Source: Gammaproteobacteria bacterium
GTDB taxonomy: Bacteria > Pseudomonadota > Gammaproteobacteria > Magnimaribacterales > Magnimaribacteraceae
Direction of reading: 5' to 3'
Length of the DNA: 7,507 nucleotides
Assembly: GCA_012965075.1 (NCBI GenBank)
Contig: DTSY01000137.1
Coordinates: 15,932-23,438, forward strand
In this document: piece by piece, positions 1 through 6,386 of the stretch
How positions within the stretch are numbered: the first letter of the stretch is position 1
How the letters are laid out: each line of letters begins with the position of its first letter
Notes under the pieces: model-generated
The model's database searches: none
Told to the model about the DNA's origin: nothing
What the model saw: only the letters and a program-made list of their open reading frames with translations
Program-made: the position numbers and the translations under genes

Positions 1-956
1 CTAAGAACTTAATCCCTAGCTCCTTTAGTGAAGCAGTAAATAAGGCATCTCCTTCAGTAGTTAATATATATAGTGATGTACTTGTAAATGACAGGAGATC
101 TCAACTTCCCTTTTCTGATAGGTTTAATTCTATTTTTGGTCTTAATAAATCTAGAATCCAATCAAGTTTAGGCTCTGGGGTTATTTTTTATTCAAATGGT
201 TACATTATTACCAATCAGCATGTAATAGGAGATAGAAGTATAGGAATTACTGTAGAACTCTCAAATGGTCGAAAGGAAGAGGCAAAAATAATAGGGACAG
301 ATAAAGGAACTGATTTAGCTGTATTGAAAATAAATCAAAATGAAGAATTATCTTCTATCGAGATTGCAAATTCTGACAATCTAAAAATTGGTGATATTGT
401 TTTGGCTATAGGAAATCCATATGGTGTAGGACAGTCAGTAAGCATGGGTATAGTTAGTGCAACAGGAAGGGAATTTAATAATCCTTATTCAGATTACATT
501 CAAACAGACGCTGCTATTAATAGAGGTAATTCTGGAGGTGCCTTGATAGACACCTCTGGAAGATTAGTGGGTATTAATACCTTGATAAGAAGTAGTTCTG
601 GTGGATCAGAAGGTATAGGGCTAGCCATCCCTTCGGTCAGAGTGATGGGAATAATCAATGACCTTATTCAGTTTGGGGAGGTTAGAAGGGGTTGGCTAGG
701 ATTTGGTATTGATAGACGAACTCTCGCAACTAAAAAATTACTTAAGATAAGTTACATCTATCCAAATGGTCCTGCTAAAGAAGCTAATTTAGAAGAAGGT
801 GACTTAATTATTGAAATAAACGGACAAAAATCTTCTTACCCTCTTTTATTTCAAGAATTTGCAAGATCAAAGCCTGGGACTCTTATTAAATTTAAAATTT
901 TAAGAGGGGAAGACTACTTAGATATAGACCTTCTAACTTCTCAAGCCTCTAGCTAA
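1..956 (+). CDS. degS: DegS/AlgW-type periplasmic serine protease, single PDZ domain (5' truncated)
   Basis: This is a trypsin-fold HtrA-family protease, cut by the left window edge. The reading frame is open from position 3 and shows 317 residues. The catalytic triad is visible: His73 (TNQHVIG, codon at 219), Asp104 (TDLAVLKI, codon at 312) and Ser177 (GNSGGAL, codon at 531). The spacing is close to E. coli DegS H96/D126/S201. One PDZ domain follows from about residue 218 (RRGWLGFG to the end). A single PDZ favours DegS/AlgW over DegP/DegQ, which have two. A loop with PFSDRFNSIFG before SSLGSG is longer than in E. coli DegS and more like Pseudomonas AlgW. By comparison with 355-residue DegS, about 40 N-terminal residues, expected to hold the membrane anchor, lie outside the window. 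The family role is to sense misfolded outer-membrane porins through the PDZ and cleave the anti-sigma factor RseA, releasing sigma-E. It converges on murA; in Pseudomonas algW is also near murA. In-frame TTG 324 is an internal Leu codon, not a start. Confidence 0.92.
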   Translation, partial: KNLIPSSFSEAVNKASPSVVNIYSDVLVNDRRSQLPFSDRFNSIFGLNKSRIQSSLGSGVIFYSNGYIITNQHVIGDRSIGITVELSNGRKEEAKIIGTDKGTDLAVLKINQNEELSSIEIANSDNLKIGDIVLAIGNPYGVGQSVSMGIVSATGREFNNPYSDYIQTDAAINRGNSGGALIDTSGRLVGINTLIRSSSGGSEGIGLAIPSVRVMGIINDLIQFGEVRRGWLGFGIDRRTLATKKLLKISYIYPNGPAKEANLEEGDLIIEINGQKSSYPLLFQEFARSKPGTLIKFKILRGEDYLDIDLLTSQASS

Positions 957-981
957 AGTTCTTTCTTTCTAATCTAATAAG

Positions 982-1007
982 GAAAAAAGTAGGCTGTTAA
1001 GTTTTTC
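982..1007. terminator. possible weak bidirectional terminator between degS and murA
   Basis: The 55-base gap between two convergent stop codons contains GAAAAA (982-987) and TTTTTC (1002-1007). These can pair as a 6-bp AT-rich stem, with a short inner extension (TAG/TTA, including one G-U pair) around a small loop. A second weak fold, AACTT (935-939) with AAGTT (956-960) plus AGC/GCT inside, overlaps the degS stop and is followed by a T-rich run. Neither is a strong GC stem, so the call rests mainly on the convergent arrangement. Confidence 0.25.
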
Positions 1008-1011
1008 ATTT

Positions 1012-2271
1012 TTAAGAGATCCTTTCTATATCTGCACCAAGGATACGTAACTTCTCTTCTATTCTTTCATAACCCCTGTCTAAGTGATAAATCCTATCTA
1101 TTTGAGTAGTACCTTTGGCTACCAAACCAGCCAAAACTAAACTAGCTGAGGCCCTTAAATCAGTAGCCATCACCGGAGCACCTACTAGAGATTTAATGCC
1201 TTCGATAATGGCTGTATTACCTTTTAAAGAAATCTTCCCACCCATTCTTGCTATTTCTTGTACATGCATAAATCTATTATCAAAAACATTTTCTGTGACT
1301 GTGGCTGTTCCTCTAGCTATAGAGTTAAGAGCTATAAATTGAGCTTGCATATCAGTCGGAAAAGAGGGATAAGGTCCTGTGCTTAGACTTGTTGCTTTGG
1401 GTCTATTTTTTTCCATTTTTAAAGAAAGCCAATCTTCACCTGATTCAATAACAGCACCCGCTTCTCTTAATTTGTTTAGAACAGAATCTACTGATTCTGG
1501 TCTAGTTCGTTTTATTTTTATACTGCCTCCAGTCATAGCTACAGCGGTTAGATAAGTTGCAGTCTCAACTCGGTCAGGTATCACTGAGAAATCACACCCT
1601 TCTAAAGTTTTAACTCCTCTAATAACTATCCTGTCAGTGCCCTGCCCTTTAACCTTAGCTCCCATTTTGTTAAGACAATCAGCTAAATCTACTACTTCAG
1701 GCTCTTTTGCAGCATTATTAATAATCGTTTTACCTTCCGCTAATGAAGCAGCCATTAATACATTTTCGGTTGCAGTGACACTAACTGGATCAAAATCTAT
1801 TGTGCTGCCTTTGAGCCTACCTTCTGATTTAGCGTTTATATAACCCCCTTCTAAAGAAATATTTGCACCCATTCTTCTCATGGCTTCTATATGTAGATTT
1901 ACTGGCCTGCTTCCAATAGCACACCCACCAGGAAGAGCAACTCTGGCTTTATTGAATTTAGCTAATAAGGGTCCTAAGACCAATATTGAAGCTCTCATGG
2001 TTTTTACTAATTCATATCTTGCATTTAAGTTTTTAATTGAAGAGGGATCAACATAAACATCCATATCCTCATTAAGCATGATATCTATACCCATAGATCC
2101 CAATAACTCAATCATAGTAGTCACATCATTTAGGTGAGGTAAGTTACCCACTTTCATTGGAGAATCAGCCAATAAAGAAGCTGCCAATATAGGCAGGGCA
2201 GAGTTTTTTGCTCCTGAAGCTGTAATTTCTCCATTTAGCTCCTTTTTTCCTTTTATCAATAGTTTATCCAT
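1012..2271 (-). CDS. murA: UDP-N-acetylglucosamine 1-carboxyvinyltransferase MurA
   Basis: This cytoplasmic enzyme transfers enolpyruvate from PEP to UDP-GlcNAc, the first committed step of peptidoglycan precursor synthesis. The protein is 419 residues, the same as E. coli MurA, and appears intact. Family residues are all visible: Lys22-Asn23 in SGAKNSALP, Arg93 in KTMRAS, the active-site loop Cys117 in LPGGCAIG (E. coli Cys115, fosfomycin target), Arg122, Asp307 in FPTDMQAQF, Asp371/Arg373 in TDLRAS, and Arg399 in HLDRGYERIEEK. Because Cys rather than Asp occupies the loop, the enzyme would be expected to be fosfomycin-sensitive. The ATG is forced, because an in-frame TAA sits three codons upstream. 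It lies 13 bases after mlaC, and its AGGAAA ribosome-binding site touches the mlaC stop, so it is probably co-transcribed from the mlaC promoter. The ibaG gene that usually precedes murA in gammaproteobacteria is absent. Confidence 0.97.
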   Translation of the reverse strand: MDKLLIKGKKELNGEITASGAKNSALPILAASLLADSPMKVGNLPHLNDVTTMIELLGSMGIDIMLNEDMDVYVDPSSIKNLNARYELVKTMRASILVLGPLLAKFNKARVALPGGCAIGSRPVNLHIEAMRRMGANISLEGGYINAKSEGRLKGSTIDFDPVSVTATENVLMAASLAEGKTIINNAAKEPEVVDLADCLNKMGAKVKGQGTDRIVIRGVKTLEGCDFSVIPDRVETATYLTAVAMTGGSIKIKRTRPESVDSVLNKLREAGAVIESGEDWLSLKMEKNRPKATSLSTGPYPSFPTDMQAQFIALNSIARGTATVTENVFDNRFMHVQEIARMGGKISLKGNTAIIEGIKSLVGAPVMATDLRASASLVLAGLVAKGTTQIDRIYHLDRGYERIEEKLRILGADIERIS

Positions 2272-2280
2272 TAAAAATTA

Positions 2281-2286
2281 TTTCCT
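2281..2286 (-). promoter_or_regulatory. ribosome-binding site of murA
   Basis: On the minus strand AGGAAA lies 9 bases before the murA ATG and overlaps the end of the mlaC TAG stop (2285-2287). This suggests translational coupling of mlaC and murA. It is the clearest Shine-Dalgarno-like site in the window. Confidence 0.4.
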
Positions 2287-2890
2287 AAATTGAAGTAGCC
2301 CATTTCTCTATAACTAAATCTAAATCATTAGATTCGCTTTTCATAAGAGAATAAAATTGATTTCTAAAAGTTAGTCCAAGATTAACGCCATTTATCACAA
2401 TGTTAATTAACTTCCATTGTCCTTGGTCATTTAGATACATATCGTAAGTGGCAGGATAGACTTTCGTAGAAGTGACTATTTGTAAAGAAACTTTTTCTCT
2501 ATCCCCTTTAGGCGATTTCTTAATTTCTTGTGAAACTATTATCTTTTCATCTTTAAATTCAGCTAAAGTTTTTGAGTAAGTTTTAAGAAGAGTTGATTTA
2601 AATGCCTTATTAAATTTTTCGATTTGTCTCTTATTTGCATCTTTATAATATTTACCCATAACATTTCTAGAAATTCTTTTAAAATCAACTAATGGTTGTA
2701 AAGATAGAGAAATCGCATTGATAAATTCTTCTGGATCTTCTTTATATTGTCCCTGTTTTGCAATTACTACAGCAACGATATCATCATGTATTTTTTCGAC
2801 ATACTCTGAAGAAGATTCACAGTAAGCCTCACTTGAAAAAATTAAAACTGGAAAAAAAAGTAAACTAAAATAGAAAAATAGTGGTCTCAT
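2285..2890 (-). CDS. mlaC: periplasmic phospholipid-binding protein MlaC (Ttg2D family)
   Basis: The protein has 201 residues, against 211 in E. coli MlaC. An N-terminal signal peptide is evident: Met-Arg, then a hydrophobic stretch at about residues 4-19, with probable cleavage near residues 22-25. Cys24 is present, but EAYC is not a proper lipobox, so a soluble periplasmic protein is more likely than a lipoprotein. The MlaC fold is supported by LQPLVDFKRISRNVMGKYYK (65-83), the FNKAFKSTLLKTYSKTLAEF helix (93-112), and the later beta-sheet part with QWKLINIVINGVNLGLTFRNQF (158-179). MlaC ferries phospholipid between the outer-membrane MlaA-porin complex and the inner-membrane MlaFEDB transporter. 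Here mlaF, mlaE, mlaD and mlaB are not adjacent, which is unusual, because mlaC normally sits inside that operon. The ATG is the only plausible start after the signal-peptide pattern. It is the first gene of the mlaC-murA unit. Confidence 0.88.
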   Translation of the reverse strand: MRPLFFYFSLLFFPVLIFSSEAYCESSSEYVEKIHDDIVAVVIAKQGQYKEDPEEFINAISLSLQPLVDFKRISRNVMGKYYKDANKRQIEKFNKAFKSTLLKTYSKTLAEFKDEKIIVSQEIKKSPKGDREKVSLQIVTSTKVYPATYDMYLNDQGQWKLINIVINGVNLGLTFRNQFYSLMKSESNDLDLVIEKWATSI

Positions 2891-2916
2891 AAGTGTTAAG
2901 AGATAATTAGAGCTAT

Positions 2917-2982
2917 ATGAAATTTGAAGTTATTATAACATCTGCATTAAACAACCCTGATGAATTAAAGTTCATTCTTTAA
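2917..2982 (+). CDS. tiny ORF (21 codons) in the yrbG leader, doubtful
   Basis: An ATG at 2917 opens a 21-residue reading frame (starts MKFEVIITSAL, ends DELKFIL) stopping with TAA at 2980-2982, 11 bases before the yrbG GTG. A weak AGAG lies upstream of the ATG. There is no recognised family and no obvious signal or membrane segment. It could be a leader peptide coupled to yrbG, a deletion remnant at the place where mlaF would begin in related genomes, or pure chance in AT-rich DNA. It overlaps the mlaC promoter on the other strand. Confidence 0.15.
   Translation: MKFEVIITSALNNPDELKFIL
2932..2940 (-). promoter_or_regulatory. extended -10 promoter for mlaC-murA
   Basis: The minus strand reads TGTTATAAT, a perfect TATAAT hexamer (2932-2937) with the TG of an extended -10 element (2938-2940). 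Transcription would start near 2925, giving a leader of about 35 bases before the mlaC ATG at 2890. No convincing -35 hexamer lies 16-18 bases upstream, as expected for extended -10 promoters. The divergent yrbG promoter must lie in the same 103-base gap; TTGAAG (2924-2929) is a possible -35 for it, but no good -10 follows. Confidence 0.45.
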
Positions 2983-2993
2983 GAGCCTTTGAA

Positions 2994-3938
2994 GTGACTA
3001 CTCTAACTTTTGTATATATTTTTTTTGGTACTGCCTTTGTCTGGAAAAGCGCACAAAAATTAGAGAAATACTCTGTTTTATCTGCATCCAAGTACGGAAT
3101 GTCACCTTTTCTTATTGGATCAACAGTGATTGCATTTGGAACATCTGCTCCTGAAATGTTAACAAGCCTTTTTGCTGCTTTGGACAACAAAGCCGTAATG
3201 GTAGTTGGTAATGTCATAGGCTCTAATGTGGCAAATATAGCTTTGGTTTTTGGAATAACTTTAGGAGTATTATTTTTTAAAAAGGAAGAATTTTTAGCAA
3301 AGCCAGAAATTTCCTTAAACTTGATTATTCTGATTCTATCAACGCTTTTGATTTGTATAATTTTAAACTTTGATCCTTTTAATCTTTACTCTTCAATAAC
3401 TCTTCTTGCAGCATTGTTTGTAGTCATTGTTATCTGGTATAAAACTAATACAGGTAATGAACCGCAATTTGAGAGATCCAAAGAGAAATACTTATTACCT
3501 AAATTACTTTCATCTTTAGCTTTTTTGGCTATTGGTGCTTGGTTAATTACAAAAGGTGCCTTGAATATTTTAGATACTCTAGGATTAGGAGAACTGTTTG
3601 TAGGCTTTACTGTCTTAGCAATTGGAACAAGTCTACCTGAAATTGTGGCTGCACTAGCCTTAGCATCAAAAGGAAGATACGAAGCTGTAGCCGGAACTCT
3701 TATTGGCTCAAATATTTTTAACGGTCTTTTTGTTTTGGCTATTCCTGGAATTATTGGATCTTCATATAGCCATAATTATGAATGGAACCCTTCATTGGTT
3801 TTACTTCTTTTTGTAACGGTCGTCTTTTGTTTATATATATTTTTAAGAACAAAAACACCAAAGAGGGCTAGTTTAGGAATATGTATTTTATTATTTATAA
3901 GTTATTTCTTATCGTTATTATTGGTATATTTATATTAG
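2994..3938 (+). CDS. yrbG: YrbG-type sodium/calcium exchanger (CaCA family)
   Basis: This 314-residue inner-membrane protein (E. coli YrbG 325) is made of hydrophobic helices in two inverted halves. Each half carries the ion-binding alpha repeat of the CaCA superfamily. The first is AFGTSAPE (47-54) followed by GNVIGSNVANIALVFGI (72-88). The second is AIGTSLPE (209-216) followed by GTLIGSNIFNGLFVLAI (234-250). Glu54 and Glu216 correspond to the metal-coordinating acidic residues. A charged stretch (about 151-168) separates the halves. The family exchanges Na+ (or H+) for Ca2+; the physiological role of YrbG in bacteria is poorly defined. The start is GTG 2994: the frame has a stop at 2961 and no ATG, GTG or TTG between them. 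It is the first gene of the plus-strand operon, divergent from mlaC, as in E. coli. Confidence 0.93.
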   Translation: MTTLTFVYIFFGTAFVWKSAQKLEKYSVLSASKYGMSPFLIGSTVIAFGTSAPEMLTSLFAALDNKAVMVVGNVIGSNVANIALVFGITLGVLFFKKEEFLAKPEISLNLIILILSTLLICIILNFDPFNLYSSITLLAALFVVIVIWYKTNTGNEPQFERSKEKYLLPKLLSSLAFLAIGAWLITKGALNILDTLGLGELFVGFTVLAIGTSLPEIVAALALASKGRYEAVAGTLIGSNIFNGLFVLAIPGIIGSSYSHNYEWNPSLVLLLFVTVVFCLYIFLRTKTPKRASLGICILLFISYFLSLLLVYLY

Positions 3939-3953
3939 TTAAAAGAAGAAAGC

Positions 3954-4922
3954 ATGAAAAAAACAAATCATATTAATTCAGCTAAAAGGACCCTAGATAT
4001 TGAATCAAAGGCCCTTACCAAGCTTGCAGCCAATTTAGATCAAAAATTCTCTAATTTATGTGAAGTAATTTTAAGGAGTAAAGGAAAAATAATTACCTTG
4101 GGAGTTGGTAAATCAGGTCACATAGCTCAAAAAATATCATCTACGCTTTCAAGTACTGGTTCTCCCTCTTATTTTATACACGCTACTGAAGCCCTCCATG
4201 GTGACATAGGTGTAATCTCTAAAAATGATAGTGTGTTAATCTTTTCACATTCAGGAGAATCAAAAGAAATAATAGATCTAATTCCCTCTTTAAAAAACAT
4301 TGGATGTAAGATCTTTTCTTTTACGGGACCTACTGAATCCACGATTGCTAAAAGCACTGATATCAATATTTCGACAGAAGTCGACAAAGAAGCCTGCCCT
4401 TTAGATCTAGCTCCAACTTCTAGCACAACAGCTGCTTTAGCTTTAGGAGATGCCTTGGCGATTGCTTTATTGGAAAGCAGAAAATTTAGTCCTCAAGATT
4501 TTGCTAAATCTCATCCAGGAGGAAAGCTTGGAAAGAAGTTAACTTTAAAGGTGGAGGATATTATGAGTAAGGGTAAAGACTTCCCTTTTATTAGTCCAAA
4601 CACACTCCTCTCAAAAGCATTAGTAGAAATTTCTAACAAAGGACTTGGGATAGTTGCCGTTGTTGATAAAAAGAAACTAACGGGAGTTTTTACAGATGGA
4701 GACCTAAGAAGAACTATTGGATCCAAAAAAGATATCCATAAAACAAAGATTTCTTTGGTTATGTCAAAAAATGTTAAAACAATACAACAATCTTCTTTGG
4801 CATCAAAAGCTATAGAGACAATGGAGAAAAACAATATTTACGTATTAATTGTTCTGGACTCTAAAAAAATTCCAGTTGGGGTTTTACGCATGCATGACTT
4901 GATGCAATCTGGTTTGGTATAA
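3954..4922 (+). CDS. kdsD: D-arabinose 5-phosphate isomerase KdsD
   Basis: This cytoplasmic enzyme converts ribulose 5-phosphate to arabinose 5-phosphate, the first step toward Kdo, the core sugar of LPS. It has 322 residues (E. coli KdsD 328). The N-terminal SIS sugar-isomerase domain (about 35-175) shows LGVGKSGHIAQKI (49-61, Lys53), HATEALHGDIG (76-86), SHSGESKEI (98-106) and CPLDLAPTSSTTAALALGDA (148-167). DFAKSHPGGKLGKKL (182-196) holds the His187 equivalent to the E. coli His193 catalytic residue. Two CBS domains follow (about 203-262 and 268-322), including VFTDGDLRR (245-253) and GVLRMHDLMQSG. It looks intact. It begins 15 bases after yrbG, with a weak purine-rich GAAGAAAG before the ATG; the yrbG stop is in the same frame, so this is the first available ATG. 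The usual next gene, kdsC (Kdo 8-phosphate phosphatase), is missing here. Confidence 0.96.
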   Translation: MKKTNHINSAKRTLDIESKALTKLAANLDQKFSNLCEVILRSKGKIITLGVGKSGHIAQKISSTLSSTGSPSYFIHATEALHGDIGVISKNDSVLIFSHSGESKEIIDLIPSLKNIGCKIFSFTGPTESTIAKSTDINISTEVDKEACPLDLAPTSSTTAALALGDALAIALLESRKFSPQDFAKSHPGGKLGKKLTLKVEDIMSKGKDFPFISPNTLLSKALVEISNKGLGIVAVVDKKKLTGVFTDGDLRRTIGSKKDIHKTKISLVMSKNVKTIQQSSLASKAIETMEKNNIYVLIVLDSKKIPVGVLRMHDLMQSGLV

Positions 4923-4929
4923 GTTTTAA

Positions 4930-5661
4930 GTGAAAAGAGTTAGCTTTCTTCTTTTTGGTTTTATTTCGATAGGGCTCTACCTATTTATCTATGATCCGAA
5001 CTCTTCTTTTAAAGAACACGAAATTACGCAAACACAGTTTTTTTCTGTCATAAAGCCTATCTGGAAAATACAAGTTCAAAATACAAAAGATTCTTATGAA
5101 TTAAATTCTCTAAAAGCATTGCAAGAAGAAAATAAAGAGGTTTTTTTATTAGATGAGCCTATTTTTAAAACTTATTGGGAGGATCAATCAAAAAACTCTG
5201 CTTCATCGGTAAGCGCTGTATTTGATTTAGGTAATGAAATGTTAATGATGACAAATAATGTTCATCTAACCATTTCAGTAAAGAATGAAAAGATTGATCT
5301 GTTTACCAAAAAACTTAATTTCGATTTTAAGAAAAGGTCCGTAACTTCAAAGAATGAAGTAGAACTAAAGAATTCTTTCTTAAAATTAGAAGGCAAAGGA
5401 TTTGAGCTTAATCAAGATAAAAATGGACAAAGTGAGTTAACTTTAACCGAAGTTTATTTTATGCAAGACAATGACACAGGAAATAATTTATATGGAAAAG
5501 CCGATCTCATAATTTATAAGAGCTCCTCTGATATTTTTACTATGATAGGTTCAGCTCAAATAAAAGATGAATCTTCAGTAATTGATGCTGAAGAAATAGA
5601 GTTCAACTTTAAAACTAAAAATATAGTGAGTTCAAAGAAATCTAAAATAACTAAGTCTTAA
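4930..5661 (+). CDS. lptC: LptC-like LPS transport protein with LptA-like C-terminal extension
   Basis: This is a 243-residue bitopic protein. Residues 4-21 form a single N-terminal membrane anchor and the rest is periplasmic, beta-rich sequence. Residues about 38-165 follow the LptC pattern: YELNS, DEPIFKTYW, then NVHLTI...KIDLFTKKLNFDF, RSVTSKNEVELKN and FLKLEGKGFELNQDKN. The last part matches the E. coli LptC order of TDNAQINL, VTSEDLVTLYG, SSGLKMRGN. E. coli LptC (191 aa) ends about here. The extra residues, about 175-240, instead resemble the second half of LptA (OstA repeat): YFMQDND, GKADLIIYKSSSDIFTMIGS, VIDAEEIEFNFKTKNIVSS versus LptA FYQMQDNG, HASQMHYELAKDFVVLTGN, IKGDKITYLVKEQKMQAFS. 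No separate lptA follows; lptB starts 1 base later. LptC anchors the periplasmic end of the LptB2FG extractor and hands LPS to LptA. The GTG start is forced because TAA sits immediately upstream in frame. The LptC identity is firm; the hybrid reading comes from motif comparison only. Confidence 0.85.
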   Translation: MKRVSFLLFGFISIGLYLFIYDPNSSFKEHEITQTQFFSVIKPIWKIQVQNTKDSYELNSLKALQEENKEVFLLDEPIFKTYWEDQSKNSASSVSAVFDLGNEMLMMTNNVHLTISVKNEKIDLFTKKLNFDFKKRSVTSKNEVELKNSFLKLEGKGFELNQDKNGQSELTLTEVYFMQDNDTGNNLYGKADLIIYKSSSDIFTMIGSAQIKDESSVIDAEEIEFNFKTKNIVSSKKSKITKS

Positions 5662-5662
5662 T

Positions 5663-6379
5663 ATGAAGTTGCAGGCTAAAAATCTAACAAAAAAATATCA
5701 GGGCAAGGCTGTGGTTGACCAACTCAACATTACTTTAAAGCCTGGAGAAATTTTAGGATTGCTTGGTCCTAATGGAGCAGGTAAAACCACTTTTTTTTAT
5801 ATGATTGCAGGATTAATAAGATCTGATTCTGGAAAAATATTAATTGATGAAGAAGATGTTACTGATAAAACTGTTTCAGTGAGAGCAAGCATGGGTTTAG
5901 CCTATTTACCACAAGAACCTTCTGTCTTTGGACGACTAACTGTGGAAGAAAATATTTTAGCTGCCTTAGAGCAAAGAAGAGATATAAATAAAGAACAAAA
6001 AAAGCGTGAATTAGAAAAACTAGTTGAAGAGTTTCAGCTAAAAAAATTCTTAAAAACTAAATCAATTAAACTTTCAGGAGGTGAAAGAAGAAGGGTTGAA
6101 ATTGCAAGATCATTAAGCTCAAACCCAAGCTTTATTTTGTTAGACGAACCTTTCGCTGGTATAGATCCTATAGCAGTTTCAGAACTAAAGGAAACACTTA
6201 GAAAACTCAAAAATTTAAAACTAGGAATACTTATAAGTGACCACAACGTAAGAGAGACCATGCAAATTTGTGACAATGTTTTAATAATGAATGAAGGAAA
6301 AGTAATAGCAGAGGGGACTCCTGAAAAAGTATCTGCTAATGATTTAGTTAAAGAGATCTATTTAGGCCAAGACTTCTAG
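5663..6379 (+). CDS. lptB: LPS export ABC transporter ATP-binding protein LptB
   Basis: LptB is the cytoplasmic ATPase that, as a dimer with LptF and LptG, drives LPS extraction from the inner membrane toward LptC and LptA. The protein has 238 residues (E. coli 241) and is complete. The motifs are: Walker A GPNGAGKTT (35-43), Q-loop YLPQEPSVFGRLTVEEN (81-97, Gln84), ABC signature LSGGERRRVEIAR (137-149), Walker B FILLDEPFAGIDP (157-169, Glu162 catalytic), and H-loop SDHNVRET (192-199, His194). The C-terminal YLGQDF matches the family YLGEDF ending. The ATG lies 1 base after the lptC stop, and the frame closes at a TAA (5648-5650) upstream, so the start is forced. No Shine-Dalgarno is visible, which suggests translational coupling. 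LptB in this position before rpoN is the standard proteobacterial order. A run of eight Ts (5791-5798) follows the Walker A codons without breaking the frame. Confidence 0.98.
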   Translation: MKLQAKNLTKKYQGKAVVDQLNITLKPGEILGLLGPNGAGKTTFFYMIAGLIRSDSGKILIDEEDVTDKTVSVRASMGLAYLPQEPSVFGRLTVEENILAALEQRRDINKEQKKRELEKLVEEFQLKKFLKTKSIKLSGGERRRVEIARSLSSNPSFILLDEPFAGIDPIAVSELKETLRKLKNLKLGILISDHNVRETMQICDNVLIMNEGKVIAEGTPEKVSANDLVKEIYLGQDF

Positions 6380-6386
6380 CTAGATT

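Noticed and set aside
1115..1843. Plus-strand ORFs of 75 and 68 codons opposite murA
   Set aside because: They lie antisense to a complete MurA with all catalytic residues; their sequences show no family features, so they are shadows.
2819..2890. MlaC as a lipoprotein through Cys24
   Set aside because: The residues before the cysteine (EAYC) do not fit a lipobox, which needs a small residue at -1 and usually Leu at -3. MlaC proteins are soluble.
2972..3217. Minus-strand ORF of 81 codons opposite the start of yrbG
   Set aside because: It overlaps the conserved first alpha repeat of YrbG and the divergent promoter region, and it has no domain of its own.
4169..4834. Minus-strand ORFs of 85 and 107 codons opposite kdsD
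   Set aside because: kdsD on the plus strand is intact with clear SIS and CBS motifs; the opposite frames have no recognisable domain.
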